Of a stretch of DNA of 64,000 nt, positions 1-10,742 are shown piece after piece. The notes beneath the pieces were generated by a model that saw only the letters and a list, made by a program, of their open reading frames with translations, was not told the DNA's origin and made no database searches. Position numbers and translations under genes: made by a program. The number at the start of each line of letters is the position of its first letter. Position 1 is the stretch's first letter. The stretch is from Leucaena leucocephala (taxonomy: Eukaryota > Streptophyta > Magnoliopsida > Fabales > Fabaceae), in contig CM073518.1 in assembly GCA_037074615.1 (NCBI GenBank), positions 8,928,001-8,992,000 on the forward strand, read 5' to 3'.

Positions 1-60
1 GATACTGGTTTGGAGAAGATGGAGCTAGGAAAGTGAGGATGTGATATTTTGGTATCAGAT
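1..60 (+). repeat. 3' end of a gypsy LTR followed by a Met-tRNA primer-binding site
   Basis: Positions 1-46 match the last bases of the LTRs seen in reverse at 23768 and 30510 (…GGAAAGTGAGGATGTGATA). They are followed by TTTTGGTATCAGA at 47-59, the start of the usual plant LTR primer-binding site for initiator Met-tRNA (TGGTATCAGAGC). The homology to the site stops after about ten bases and the next sequence is an inverted piece of retroelement interior, so this is a rearranged fragment. The rest of the LTR lies outside the window. Confidence 0.6.
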
Positions 61-850
61 CTTATACAGAGCATAATAATATTTTATTATTATCCTATCT
101 AGCACAACTCCACTTAACTCAAGCTTATATTGAGGTAATACCCCTATTCTAACAATCCCCTAGTCATACTGCATCAGACTATCCCACTTATTGAGACTGT
201 CTATTATCCTCAATACATTCCTTATTGCATGTTATATGGTATGGGAGCAACATAACTTTCTCATAACTTCCTCATCATATATATACTCTACCCTGCATGT
301 ACTGCAAAAGGGGAGTATTCATTCATCATAGCATACTCTAACATGCGTGTCATCACATGACAACTGCAAGGAGATGCAACTATTCATCATAACTTATGGC
401 AACATAAGCCATATCATCATCATAATTTGCTCAACCATCCATCGCACACTGCAATTAGGTAAGCTTTATAACATTCTTATTTCAGGTTTCTCATCTGACT
501 AGCTCATCTAACTTAAGCTGCCATATTACCCTCTTATCAGGGTAGAGACTCAACCCTTCATTACTCTATCTTATATAGGGGAGTCACTTTATCTTTTAAA
601 CTGTGGCTACCTTTCTACTATCTCTTAACTTCTTCTGTCTATCTATCAGTCCCAGTCTGTTCTTGATCGGACAGTGGTTCCTTATTGGTCTTTCTCTTAA
701 TCCTAGCAAACTTGAGTTGCATGGATCTCATTCATCATCTCTTACTATTACTTCTGTTCTTTAGGGTACTCTACCCTAGGTCTACTACTTCTCCGTGATG
801 GAATCCCTCTGCTTAGGGAATATTAGCTCTTTATCTATTAACCATCATAT
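61..850 (-). repeat. Inverted fragment of gypsy (element A-type) noncoding interior
   Basis: The stretch reads as the reverse complement of the noncoding interior of element A at about 16,320-17,080. Shared blocks include the AAGTGACTCCCCTA, GAGTAATGAAGGGTTGAGTC and ATGCAACTAT-type segments in inverted order. The first ~90 bases instead resemble the interior of the LTR seen near 24,170-24,270. There is no coding capacity. The homology breaks abruptly at about 850, where telomere-like repeats begin. Confidence 0.65.
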
Positions 851-854
851 CTCT

Positions 855-892
855 AGGGTTTAGGGTTTAGTTTTTAGGGTTTAGGGTTTAGG
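855..892 (+). repeat. Interstitial telomere-like repeat (TTTAGGG)
   Basis: There are five near-perfect copies of the plant telomere unit TTTAGGG with one interruption (TTTAGTTTTTAGGG). A short CCCTAAACCCTAAA follows in the opposite orientation at 940-953. The block sits exactly where an inverted arm of retroelement interior (61-850) ends and an LTR-end-like piece plus a direct arm (893-1770) begin. It is unlike the AT-rich surroundings. It could be a repair scar, or a chance expansion of the nearby CTAGGG-containing sequence. Confidence 0.75.
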
Positions 893-1770
893 AAAGTGAG
901 GATGTGACATTTTCCAAGAAAATATATGAGCCATTAGTCCCCTAAACCCTAAATCTACAAACTGAGACTGATATACAGACAGAAATAGTTAAGAGATAGT
1001 AGAGAGATACGGAAGTTACTCCATAGAGATGGAGATTGATCCGCTCACCTGAGAAATATTTCTTCAATAGTTTTACGAAAAGTATTCCTCTCAGTTAGAT
1101 AGAGATGAGAGTGAGGCTAAGGGTTAAAGTTGAGAAAGAGAAATTCTTTGATGAATACTTAGCCAAGTTTGTCTACATGAATAGTAAGAGTTGAATGACT
1201 GAGGAGTTAATTCGTGGATTGAATTCCATGTTACAAAGAAAGAATTTTTCTCAGATAGTTGCAGAAGTTCAATAGAGCGATAGATGTATGCAAGATTAGA
1301 AAAAGAAAGGTAGCCACAATTTTAAAGATAAAGTGACTCCCCTATCCCCTATGCAAGAAAGAGTAATGAAGGGTTGAGTCTGTACCCTAGCAAGGGGTAA
1401 TGTGGTAGCCTAAGTAAATGAGTATTTATTTCAGGTTCATGAATGAATGAGCCATAAGTACAATATTTCTTTGGAATGACAATTACCAAGGACAAAGTTT
1501 AAGGTAGAAAAGCTTCACAAGTTGTTAACTCATAGCAGAGAGAGTACCCACAATGTTAGTTCAGATAGCCTTATTATTATAGACTGAACTCATAATCTTT
1601 GTACATGAAAAATAAAGTGAAATTAGTAGAGGTTCCTAAGATGAGGATAAAGAGAATGAGAATGAAAGCTAGATAGATCCTCCAGGTGAGGACACAAAGG
1701 TTAAAAGTTAAAGAGATTTATAGAGAAGAGTCTAAGACAGACAGTGATAGCCAGTTTGACAGAGAAAGAG
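890..1770 (+). repeat. Direct-orientation fragment of gag-type gypsy interior
   Basis: Positions 890-910 repeat the LTR end seen at 26-46 (TAGGAAAGTGAGGATGTGACA), and the following bases no longer match a primer-binding site. From about 1,000 onward the sequence follows element A's interior in the same orientation. It passes through a decayed gag piece, then the block homologous to 16,560-16,690 (AAAGTGACTCCCCTA, GTAATGAAGGGTTGAGTC) and the block homologous to 17,740-17,850. With 61-850 it makes two oppositely oriented arms of one interior. Confidence 0.6.
1020..1290 (+). pseudogene. Decayed gag fragment
   Basis: The translation contains FFDEYLAKFVYMN and MTEELIRGLNSMLQ. These align with FDDYLAKFIHLS and TEKLTRGLNPTLKEK in the gag of element A (14609-15709), which is a retrotransposon capsid domain. 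Only this central part survives, with in-frame stops and a lost upstream frame. It has no start codon and no zinc knuckle. It shows that the rearranged element at the window's left edge belonged to the gag-bearing family. Confidence 0.6.
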
Positions 1771-3260
1771 TTATGAGATTAAAGCTTAAACAAGCTAGTT
1801 AGATGATTGGTTGTTGAATCAAGTTCATATTCTTGACTTTGCTATGGATGAAATATTTCAGTTTGCACTGTTCATGCACTGTTCATGATAGAAGGAGATG
1901 GAATTCCAATGATCTAATGCTTCCATTGAATTTATATGATGATTTTGTGTAGGATTGGATAGGTTTAGAACCTTGGAAGCATTGGAATTAAAAGTTGTAT
2001 TTCATGGAAGTCTCCTCTATTACTATTCACACGCATGAACAGTGATTGGATTTTCATGATTTTGATGCTTCCAAGGGTTTTAAATTGAAAAGTTGTGTGG
2101 GGTAAAGTAGAAAACAAGTATGGGAAGCAATGGAATTAATAGGGAAATTTTTGGAAGAATTATATATGTTTTGAAAATTCTATCCAGAACAGTGCATAGT
2201 TGCTGGAATTTGGTTGTTTTGAGTTCATAAATAGATTCAAAAGGCCAAATTGTATAGGGTAAGGTCAAGACATCAATTGATTCAAAGGCCAAGTCAATTG
2301 GTAAAAATTAAGGGAAGTTAATGTAGTTAAGTAAGCTTAATGTTCAAGAGAAGTTAGATTGTAATGAATGGATGATTATGTGATGATAGGGTGTGATTGT
2401 GGACTCCAAATAGGCAGCCACACACCAAGGAGAAGTAAGAAGAAAGAGCAAAGCTAAAGTGAAAGAAAGTCAAGTACATGAGGTAGTAAACTTACCCTAA
2501 ACTTGTATGTATTGAATGTTATGCTTGATTGTGCATGGCTTTATTGAATTGTGTGCATATGTGTAGATGATTGAAGCTCTATTTCTATGATTACCTTGGT
2601 CAATTGTATTTCATATGATACATGGAAGCATGCTCATTACACTATGGTAACACTTTCACAAGCAAGCACAAGCAATTACATTAATACACGCATTGTTTAG
2701 TATTGTTTGCTACTGATATTTCCCCAGAAATCTCACCCCATCCATGTAATCCCAATCCCAACAGGTTTATGAATGATGAAAGAGGATGAAGAAGCATGAA
2801 GAGGAGTTAGGGATTGGTCAATGTAAATGTTATATGATGTATGTGAAGAATTGTTATATGTAATGATGTTGTATGACCAATCTAAATAGGAATGTTCATA
2901 ATATAATAAAAATCGTAAATGATGGAATAAATGTATGAAATTTTACAAACATTTATTTAACATGTCAATCTTCGTTTTGACACCAAGAACACCTTATTTT
3001 GATGTCTGTACAAAGAGAACCAATTTTCCAAAGATGGGGACCAGAATCTATTTTCAGAATTTTGGACCAAATGAATAGTAAACTTTAACGAATAAACTGT
3101 ATCAATGTGCTAAGCATTTGGTTAGAAACTTATTTTTCCATTAAATTTCAAGATGTTAGCTTCGAGTAGAATTTTAAACTACTTTATTTTAATTTTTCTA
3201 AAATTAATTATGATTTTTCAAAGTTCATCACACAATCTGGAATACCATATGAACAGTAAC

Positions 3261-5253
3261 TGTTGGAAATCGTGCCCTAGGGGCCAATCATTGTCTTATG
3301 AACATTATTGATTTATGAATTTATTAATTGAGTTATCATATTATTTGCATGTTTACTATGATGACCATCCTTGGATAATTCATGATATTATCCTAAATGT
3401 CCCTGGTCGATCATCTATGTGGGAGCACAGATGAAATAAGACCAGTATGACTTTGAAGATGTATAGAGATATAAATCAAAGTCATAAGCACATGTAAGAG
3501 TACAGGGTGTTGGACCGACCCGCTATGAGAGAACTGCATGGGTAACGTCATAAGCTTCTCTCATATACAAACCATGTCAATATGCCCTTTGACCTGAGAT
3601 CATCATGGATTCCTACATGACAAAACGCTCAGCTTTGACCTAGTCAAAAGTCACTTTTGACCGAGTGATCATAAAGACTATGTTCGGGCTTAGTGGTTTT
3701 TCATGCGGAGGAATGTGAATGGTCAAGATGGAATTTGTCCCTCACATTCGTGGAGAGATATTACTGGGCCCCTCGATGAGTGAGTCTGAGAAATGTATGG
3801 CCATACTGTAATGGAAAGGTAGTTCCATCTCTATAGTCAGACTACTCAGGGATCGAGAAAGTAACGGTCGGGAATAGGAGGATGACATTATCCATGCCTC
3901 ATCCATGACCAAAATATCGCGTGACAGAAGGGACATGATATGGTTGTATAAAAGGTTACATCGTTTATCGATCCTCATATGATTTGGGTAGTTGTTATGT
4001 CTTGCTAGAGACCGCTTGCGACTTGTGGGCTAGTATAGCAAATGGCCCACTGCCAACTTCATATGGGCCTACAGGGTCGCACACAAAATAGCCCAACACG
4101 AGCTATGATGTCCAGATTCATTGAATCTAAGACATGTCCAGATTCAATGAAAGATCCAGGTGAATGTATATATATTTATTTATATTCGTATATATATAAA
4201 TTCGTATATATATATATATTATATATATGAGATATATGAGATTTAATTTATAAGGATAAATTAAATCCCTATCACGTTTGAATTCGAAATTCAAATTGAT
4301 AGGATATCTCATATAAGAGATATTTATAAGATTTAATTTATAAGGATAAATTAAATCTCTATCACGTTTGAAATTCGAAATTCAAATTGATAGGATATCT
4401 CATATAAGAGATATTTATAAGATTTAATTTATAAGGATAAATTAAATCTCTATCACGTTTGAAATTCGAAATTCAAATTGATAGGATATCTCATATAAGA
4501 GATATTTATAAGATTTAATTTATAAGGATAAATTAAATCTCTATCACGTTTGAAATTCGAAATTTAAATTGATAGGATATCTCAAATTTGATTTATGGGA
4601 ATAAATCAAATATAACTCAGTCTCATCTTTATTTAAAGTTAAATAAATAAGTAATTAAATCTGTGGGACGGATTTAATATTATTTTATTTAATTAGTTTC
4701 TTATAAAATTATACAATATATGATATTGTATCAATTCGGAATTAATATAAGATTAACTCCAAAATCCAATTAGGTCAGGTGTAAAAACGCATAGCATCCT
4801 CTATATCTGATTGGAGGAGCTACGTTTGAAAATAACACAGAACACAAAAGGCCGAACGGAATCTGCAAAAGGTTTGCAGACAAGAAACTGCTGAAATAGA
4901 GACGGAGACTTGTGAAAGCCTTGGAGGGACAGGAGACGCTAGCACGTCGTTCGTGGTTGGAACGCTGTTCGTGTGGATACCAGTAGAGGAAGCCGACCTG
5001 AGGCGTCGACTTCTTGTGATCGGAAAGAGACCACCGTCCGCGGAGAGAATCTGTGAAGGTCGCTGAGGAACACTCCGTCGATTTCTTGCGATCAGAAAGA
5101 GATCACCACCCACGTAGAGAAGCTGTGAAATTCGCTGAGCAACACTAAGGGTAATGATTCTTTCCACTTGACTTAAACACATACGGCAGATCCTGGCAAG
5201 GAATGGAAAATTTTTAAAGTTTATTTCCGCTGCGTGTCTTCCAATTCCTTACA
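3261..5253 (+). mobile_element. Angela/BARE-like Ty1/copia solo LTR
   Basis: The 1,993-bp segment begins TGTTGGAAATCGTGCCCTAG and ends CCAATTCCTTACA, with canonical TG…CA ends. It is flanked by the perfect 5-bp duplication GTAAC (3256-3260 and 5254-5258). Removing it restores a continuous family-B LTR. The start closely resembles the known Angela/BARE-1 LTR start, and TTCCGCTGCG near the 3' end is typical of copia LTRs. No primer site, coding region or second LTR is present, so it is a solo LTR left by recombination. Open frames inside it are not genes. Confidence 0.88.
4240..4590 (+). repeat. 91-bp tandem repeat, about four copies
   Basis: Repeat units begin GATTTAATTTATAAGGATAA at 4240, 4330, 4421 and 4512, giving periods of 90, 91 and 91 bp. 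The units are almost identical. Each contains a TTCGAAATTCAAATT segment and a GATATCTCATATAAGAGATAT dyad that could fold. The array lies inside the Angela-like solo LTR. Confidence 0.92.
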
Positions 5254-5367
5254 GTAACTTGCTAAGAGTAAAAATTCCAGATTTAGTTAATGGACTTCAA
5301 ATGTCATGTAAGTGGTTCTAAATGCTACCGAATGGTCCCTAAGACGTACGAAAGTAAGGATGTTACA

Positions 5368-6249
5368 CAATGCTCCTAGAACATTTCAAAGAGCTATGAT
5401 GTCCATATTCAGTGAATTCTTGGAAAGCAACATAGAGGTATTCATGGATGATTTTACAGTGTATGGTAAGGATTTTGATGAATGTTTAGAAAGTTTATAG
5501 AAAGTGTTAGCAAGGTGCATTGAGAAAAAGCTTGTGCTGAATTTTGAGAAATGTCTTTTTATCGTAGATAAAGGCATAGTTCTAGGGCATTTAATATCTA
5601 AGAATGGGATTGACGTAGATAAAGCTAAGATTGAGGGTATTTCTTCTCTTCCTTATCTCAAATCTTTAAAGGAACTAAGGTTATTCCTAGGACATGCTAG
5701 ATTCTATAGAAGATTCATTAAGGATTTTAGCAAGATTGTATCTCCATTTTCTAAACTCATACAAAAAGATATAGAGTTCTGTTTTGATGATACTTGCAAG
5801 AGAGCATTTGACACTATTAAAGCTATGCTTATCACACCACCTATACTTGTTGCACCTAATTGGCATTTAGATTTTGAGTTTTCATGTGATGCATCAAATG
5901 AAGCTGTAGGTGCAATGTTAGGACAGAAAGATGGTAAGCTGTCTAAAGTCATTTCGTATGCCTCTAAGACATTAGATAGTCCTTAAAAGAACTACACTAC
6001 CATAGAAAAAGAACACTTTGCCATTATGTTTGCACTTGACAAAGTTAGATCTTATCTTTTGAGTTCTAAAGTGATTATATACACTGACCATACTGCTGTA
6101 AAGTTTTTGTTTAGAAAGCCACAGTCCAAGTCTAGACTCTTGAGATGGATGCTGCTAATCCAATAATTTGATGTGGAGATAAGGGATAAAATTAGAGCAG
6201 AGAATATGGTAGCTAATCATTTAAGCAGGTTGCTTGAAAATACAAAGGG
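5368..6249 (+). pseudogene. Athila-type Ty3/gypsy reverse transcriptase and RNase H, broken
   Basis: The frame resembles Athila polyproteins and begins inside the reverse transcriptase at APRTFQRAMMSIFSEF. The active-site motif FMDDF lies near 5,440-5,460 and VLGHLISKNGIDVDKAKIE follows. The connection contains LFLGHARFYRRFIKDFSKI. RNase H follows with its expected acidic residues in FSCDASNEAVGAML, EKEHFAIMFALDKVRSYLL and VIIYTDHTA. In-frame stops occur at 5,498, about 5,984 and about 6,164; the latter two stand where related proteins usually have Gln, consistent with C-to-T change. The left end is cut by the family-B LTR at 5367 and the right end by a solo LTR at 6250. Earlier domains are outside the window. 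Confidence 0.85.
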
Positions 6250-8322
6250 TGAAACATCCTGCCTTAGACTCCTCAGAGTACACCTGCGGGAGCAATACTG
6301 GCTGTACTGATTCGGTAATTCTCTCATTAGAACTACCATTCTACGTAAGTACCCAGGAAAGACTGGATGAACCGGCTAGGTCCACTCACTACCAGCCTCC
6401 TTAGACAGTACCTACGTACACAGTACGCATCATATCCTTCCTCCACTACTGCTATCTCCGCCGAAATTTCAGCAGCATAACGGCATCTCCTAGGATTCTC
6501 AAAATCTACCTTGACATAACCTCCCTGAAATGGTTATACAAGGGGAATGAGATTCGGGGGAATCTCAGTAGTAATAATCATAACAGTATATGTAATGCAG
6601 TGTGACAGTGCTTGCTTGTGATTGTGTACAGATAAGCATGCCGCGTGCTTCCATACTCAATAACATATGATCATAGCATTGCAGTAGAGCTTCAGACATA
6701 ACATATAAGACAACAATCCAACCAAACAATAGCACATCAAATCACAAAGCCATTACATAGAAGCTAGGATTAGTTACTACCTGGCTAGCTTAGCAGAACC
6801 CTACTATCCCTACTCTGCTTCCAGCTCCGCCAGAACTTCCTTTCTTCCTTTCTCCTTTCTTTCTTCCTTTCCTCCTCCTTCTCTCTAATCTTTCTCTCTC
6901 ACTTCCTTACCCATGCGTGAAGCAAGAATGAGGGGGGGTATTTATAAGGTTTCCCAATGGCATTTCTGTAATTACCATGCCATCTAATCCTGCGGTCCTG
7001 GTTTTTCCTGGATTTTCCTATTTTCTTTAATTCCTCATTTACTGCATCATCATGCCAACTCACCAGGACACCTCAGCAGCATATTTTTCACATGCTTGAA
7101 TTCCCGGGACACCTCAGCATGCTGACTCACCATGCTGACTCACCGGTCCAGTCTCCTGCCTCGTAATGCGTGCCCTCAGCTTTATCTGCTTTCTCCAAAC
7201 CAGAGCCATGTGGCGCCTAGAAGAGACCTTGCACGCTTCCCAATGCCATCCAGATAAGTCCCAGACTTATCTGATCACTTCCTCAGTTTTCGTGCCTCCT
7301 CGGTTATCGCGCCAACCGAGTATCTTTACTTTATTGAATCATTACTTTAATGCCATGTGGCATCTTGCAGGACCCATGAGTACACCTTATCAGTCCACCT
7401 CATGGTCTCCAGATAACCTTTCCTGTATCTGATATCCTGCCTCCGGTCTATCTCTAACTGGGTAACTATCTCTCTTGGACCTTCACCACTCTTGGCCCAT
7501 ACGCTTAGCGCCACTTTAGTCACTAGTCGCGACCTCAACATCCTCTTGTCGCGACCTAACATCTTTGTGTACACTAGTCGCGACTACAACATTTTCTCGT
7601 CGCGACCACAACACATTTTAGTCGCGTCTAAGGTTTTCTGCCACTATTAGTCGCGACCATATCACTTTTCAGTCGCGACCTCAGTACATTTTAGTCGCAA
7701 CCAAACTCATTTACTTATTAGTCGCGACACCACACATATCCGTCACGACCAAACCTCTCTGCCAATATGAGTCGCGACCAAGACACTTACTCGTCGCGAC
7801 CAAAAGTCACTTTACATCTTTCCCATGGACAACTCTACTTCTCTCACAAGTAGTGTCCATTTCTTTCATATCTCACCCCACAGAATCTTAGCATAATTCT
7901 GGGGTCTATCTTATCTCACTTTCTTCTTATCCTTTATCCTAGGTTCTAGAAATTCTCTTTCAATAACTCATCCCTTAACTCTTCGGGAGTCCTCATTAAT
8001 TGAAAGGCTCGACAACCCTCTGTATCAGGTTATCTTACACAGGAGCCAGCCCATATCAAGCTACCTGCAGAATTCCTAGGCTTAAGACTTAGGACATTCC
8101 TCCCATTCCTCATTTTGAACCTAGGTGAACTGTCCCGATTCTGTAGGTTAAAGACTTAACTCATCTTTAAATCCTGAAGGACTTAGCTTATCCCTCGGAT
8201 CCTACAAAATACAGGTAAATAATCCGCCCATATCAGATTACCACTATAGGACTACGGGTTAGCAGCCTGCCCATATCAGACTACCTCCCAGTTCAACTAG
8301 ACCCAAAAATTGGGATGTTACA
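6250..8322 (-). mobile_element. Gypsy solo LTR, family A-like, inserted in Athila pol
   Basis: The 2,073-bp segment has ends TGAAACATCC…GGGATGTTACA and is flanked by the perfect duplication AAGGG (6245-6249 and 8323-8327). On the minus strand it begins TGTAACATCCCAATTTTTGG and shares its 3' third with the LTRs of element A. Shared parts are the TATA box (complement of 6939-6946), a purine-rich leader (about 6,830-6,900), a CAG|GTAGTAACT donor candidate (6780) and the TGAGATTC/GAATCTCA hairpin at 6548-6567. Its U3 carries the strongest GTCGCGAC array of the window. No internal region is present. Confidence 0.9.
7525..7808. repeat. GTCGCGAC palindrome array
   Basis: Twelve copies of a (T)AGTCGCGAC(C/T) motif occur in about 280 bp, on average one per ~24 bp. 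Nine are exact GTCGCGAC. The other three are GTCGCGTC, GTCGCAAC and GTCACGAC; the latter two each differ by one CpG transition. Intervening bases are not conserved beyond a CA-rich tendency. The array lies in the U3 of the solo LTR, upstream of its TATA box. Confidence 0.9.
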
Positions 8323-8327
8323 AAGGG

Positions 8328-9673
8328 AGTATTAGATTTTGACATCATTTGTGATACATTTAGAGATTGTTCTATTTTGTGATTTCTATAATTGCACCTT
8401 GGTATTGACACATAGTGAACTATATTGTTACTGGTCTAATTTCACCTTCTTTATCTCATTTCTAGGGCCAGAAGATCAAGCATAAGGTGAAATTCTATAT
8501 TTGGGAACCACTCATTCTATGGAAGATATGCAATGATCAAGTTATAAGAAGATGTGTGCCAAGTGAAGAAGTGGATAGCATTCTTACAACATGTCATTCT
8601 TCAATTTGTGGAGGATATTTCCGTGAAAGGAGGACATTTCCGTGAAATGAAGACTTCAAGGAAGATCCTCGATACTGGTTTTTACTGGCCACATCTATTC
8701 AAAGACTGCTACAAATTCTGTAAAGCTTGTGATAGGTGCCAACGTTTTGGTGGATTGGCTAAAAGGCATAAAATGCCTCAGTATCCTATGCTGTTTTGTG
8801 AGGTGTTTGAAGTCTGGGGCATTGACTTCATAGGACCATTTCCACTATCTTTTGGCTATACATACATTCTGCTAGCTGTGGATTATCTCTCAAGATGGGT
8901 GGAGGCTATACCAACAAGAAAGGATGATGCGGTGATAGTTTCCAAATTTCTCAAGTCACACATCTTTTCAAGGTTTGGTGTGCCAATAGCTATAATGAGT
9001 GATCAAGGCTCTCATTTCTGTAATAAGATTTTAGGTGGGTTATTTGCCAAGTTTGGGATCAACCACAAGGTTTAAACAGCTTATCATCCCCAAACAAATG
9101 GTCCAGCTAAGAATTCTAACAAAGTTATCAAAAGGATTCTATAGAGGATAGTAAGACCTTAAAGGAAAGATTGGAGTGCAAGGTTAGATGAACCTTTGTG
9201 GGCATACAGGACAGCTCATAAGACCCCACTTAAGATGTCCCCATACAGAATGGTCTTTGGTAAAACATGTCTTCTACCAGTAGAAGTTGAGCATAAAGCA
9301 TTCTGGGCAGTTAAAGCTTGCAACATGGATTTTAACATTGCTTAGAGAAGAAAGAATGTTGCAGATTCAGGAATTTGAAGAAATAAGACTAGATGCTTAT
9401 GAGAATTCTAGAATTTTCAAGGAGAAAGCCAAGATTCTTCATGATAAACAGATTCTGCGTAAGGAATTTCAGGTTAAAGATAAAGTGTTGAGATTTAAGG
9501 ATAGATATGCTTTCAAACCTGGAAAACTTGCTGTAAGATGGGATGGTCCATATGTGGTGACTAAGATCCATGACTATAGAACAATTGAATCGATAGATGA
9601 AGAAGATGGTACATCATTTCAGGTTAATAGCCACTTGTTGAAGTTGTACAAGGAGAACTTCAAACCCCCATAG
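8328..9673 (+). pseudogene. Athila-type integrase, broken
   Basis: This continues the Athila pol gene after the solo LTR. After a short decayed spacer the frame shows the zinc-binding half site CKACDRCQR and then the core domain with VWGIDFIGPF and AIMSDQGSHFC (the two Asp residues). The third catalytic residue is expected as Glu in the AE-SNRE motif, but the sequence reads AKNSNKVIKRIL, so Lys replaces it. The C-terminal part has LWAYRTAHKTP, MSPYRMVFGK and LAVRWDGPYVVTKIHDY and ends at a stop about 9,671. Frameshifts near 8,560 and 9,290 and stops near 9,073, 9,142, 9,160 and 9,343 break it. It cannot make an active enzyme. Confidence 0.85.
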
Positions 9674-10216
9674 TGTTCAGGTTGTCTCTTTACTTGTTTC
9701 CCCACTTACAATAGTATGCTTTAATCAGTTTACTTATATACTTAAGCTATTATTTGTTGATTAAGTGTGGGGGAGGAGACCAAGTCAGTAAGGATAGATA
9801 GAAACTCTAATAAATTCATCTTAGATTCTGGTTCAATTTTCATATTACTCCTGCCTTTGCATGTGCTTCATTACTTCTTCACATTGAGCACAATGTAGAA
9901 ATTAAGTGTGGGGGAGTATGAACTTTAGTGTGTGAAGTGGTTAAATAAAAGTCAGATAATGGCTGTGATTATGTATTCTGGTGGCGACCTTGTTTTGTTC
10001 TTGTTACAACTAATGTGTACAAATATGTCAAGTTTCTTCTCGATAAAAATTAGTCACAACCAATGCTTATGTTGTTCATGACCAGGAGTTCATATTTTCT
10101 GATGTTTACCTATCTGTGTTGTGTAGTCGTGATATGTGCTTATCTTTGTTACGACTGTAACTTTTTATGAATTTTGGCCGTGACTAGATTGACACTTGGG
10201 TCGCGACCAGAGTATG

Positions 10217-10742
10217 GGCCTGTTTGGGAAACCCCCAAACCTAGGTTTTAAAAGGGCTTCTAGCCCAAACCTCGGTTTGGGAAAATTTTAAAACAAACAG
10301 CCATATTTAGCCATAAGTGCTTTTGGGCTAAACCATGGTTTTGAATAAGCTACTGAAACTAGCTTTTGGAACAGTAAAAGAGTTTATAGACTATCCAATT
10401 ACTATATTATCCCTACTTTTTCTTATACCCTCTCTCCTCTCTCATCTCTCTTCTCTACCCTCTCTCATCTATCTTCTCCACTCTCTCTCATCTCTCCTCT
10501 CTACCCTCTCTTATCTCTCTTCTCTTTTCTTTACCCTCTCTCATCTCTCCTACTTTTAATCAAATCATACCCTTTTTAGTAATTTACCAATATAAAAAGT
10601 TATTCTAAAAATAACTATCCAAACACTTATTTATTCAGATCCACTTTTTTTTATAAGCTCTTCTCTAAAAGCCCTTTTCCATAAGCTGTCCAAAAGCCCT
10701 TTTTTCATAAACCCTTTTTTAAAATCTTATCCAAACACACAC
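10217..10742. mobile_element. hAT-like MITE with pyrimidine tract
   Basis: The 526-bp segment is bounded by GGCCTGTTTGGGAAA at the left and the inverse of GTGTGTGTTTGGATAA at the right, imperfect inverted ends of the TGTTTGG type common in plant hAT-like MITEs. TATG flanks both sides (10213-10216 and 10743-10746). An 8-bp duplication with mismatches (AGAGTATG/ACACTATG) is possible. Further inside, AAAAGCCCTTTT-type segments are shared in inverted orientation. The superfamily is uncertain. It interrupts the Athila 3' region. Confidence 0.55.
10427..10556 (+). repeat. CT-rich low-complexity tract
   Basis: About 130 bases are almost all pyrimidine, built of CTCTCTC, TCATCTC and TACCCTCTC units inside the MITE. 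Such polypyrimidine tracts can form triplex DNA. It is not coding. Confidence 0.85.

Larger units (their letters stand above)
1770..5367 (+). mobile_element. Truncated gypsy LTR, family B, split by a solo LTR
   Basis: Positions 1770-3260 plus 5254-5367 read as the reverse complement of the element B LTRs (25589-27190 and 37199-38800), so this LTR lies on the plus strand. Its 5' part (U3 and TATA box) is missing: homology starts about 1.6 kb from the LTR 3' end and joins directly to element interior. It ends …AAGTAAGGATGTTACA at 5367, immediately followed by Athila reverse transcriptase sequence, so the element was inserted into that gene. A candidate donor AG|GTAGTAA (2482/2483), a hairpin with one mismatch (2714-2736) and a candidate acceptor AACAG (2764) are present. 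Confidence 0.75.

Noticed and set aside
4820..5182. 120-codon minus-strand frame
   Set aside because: It lies wholly inside the Angela-like solo LTR, with no recognisable domain.
7525..7808. CRISPR-like reading of the regularly spaced palindromes
   Set aside because: The DNA is plant nuclear, the repeats are only 8-12 bp, spacing is irregular and no cas genes exist.
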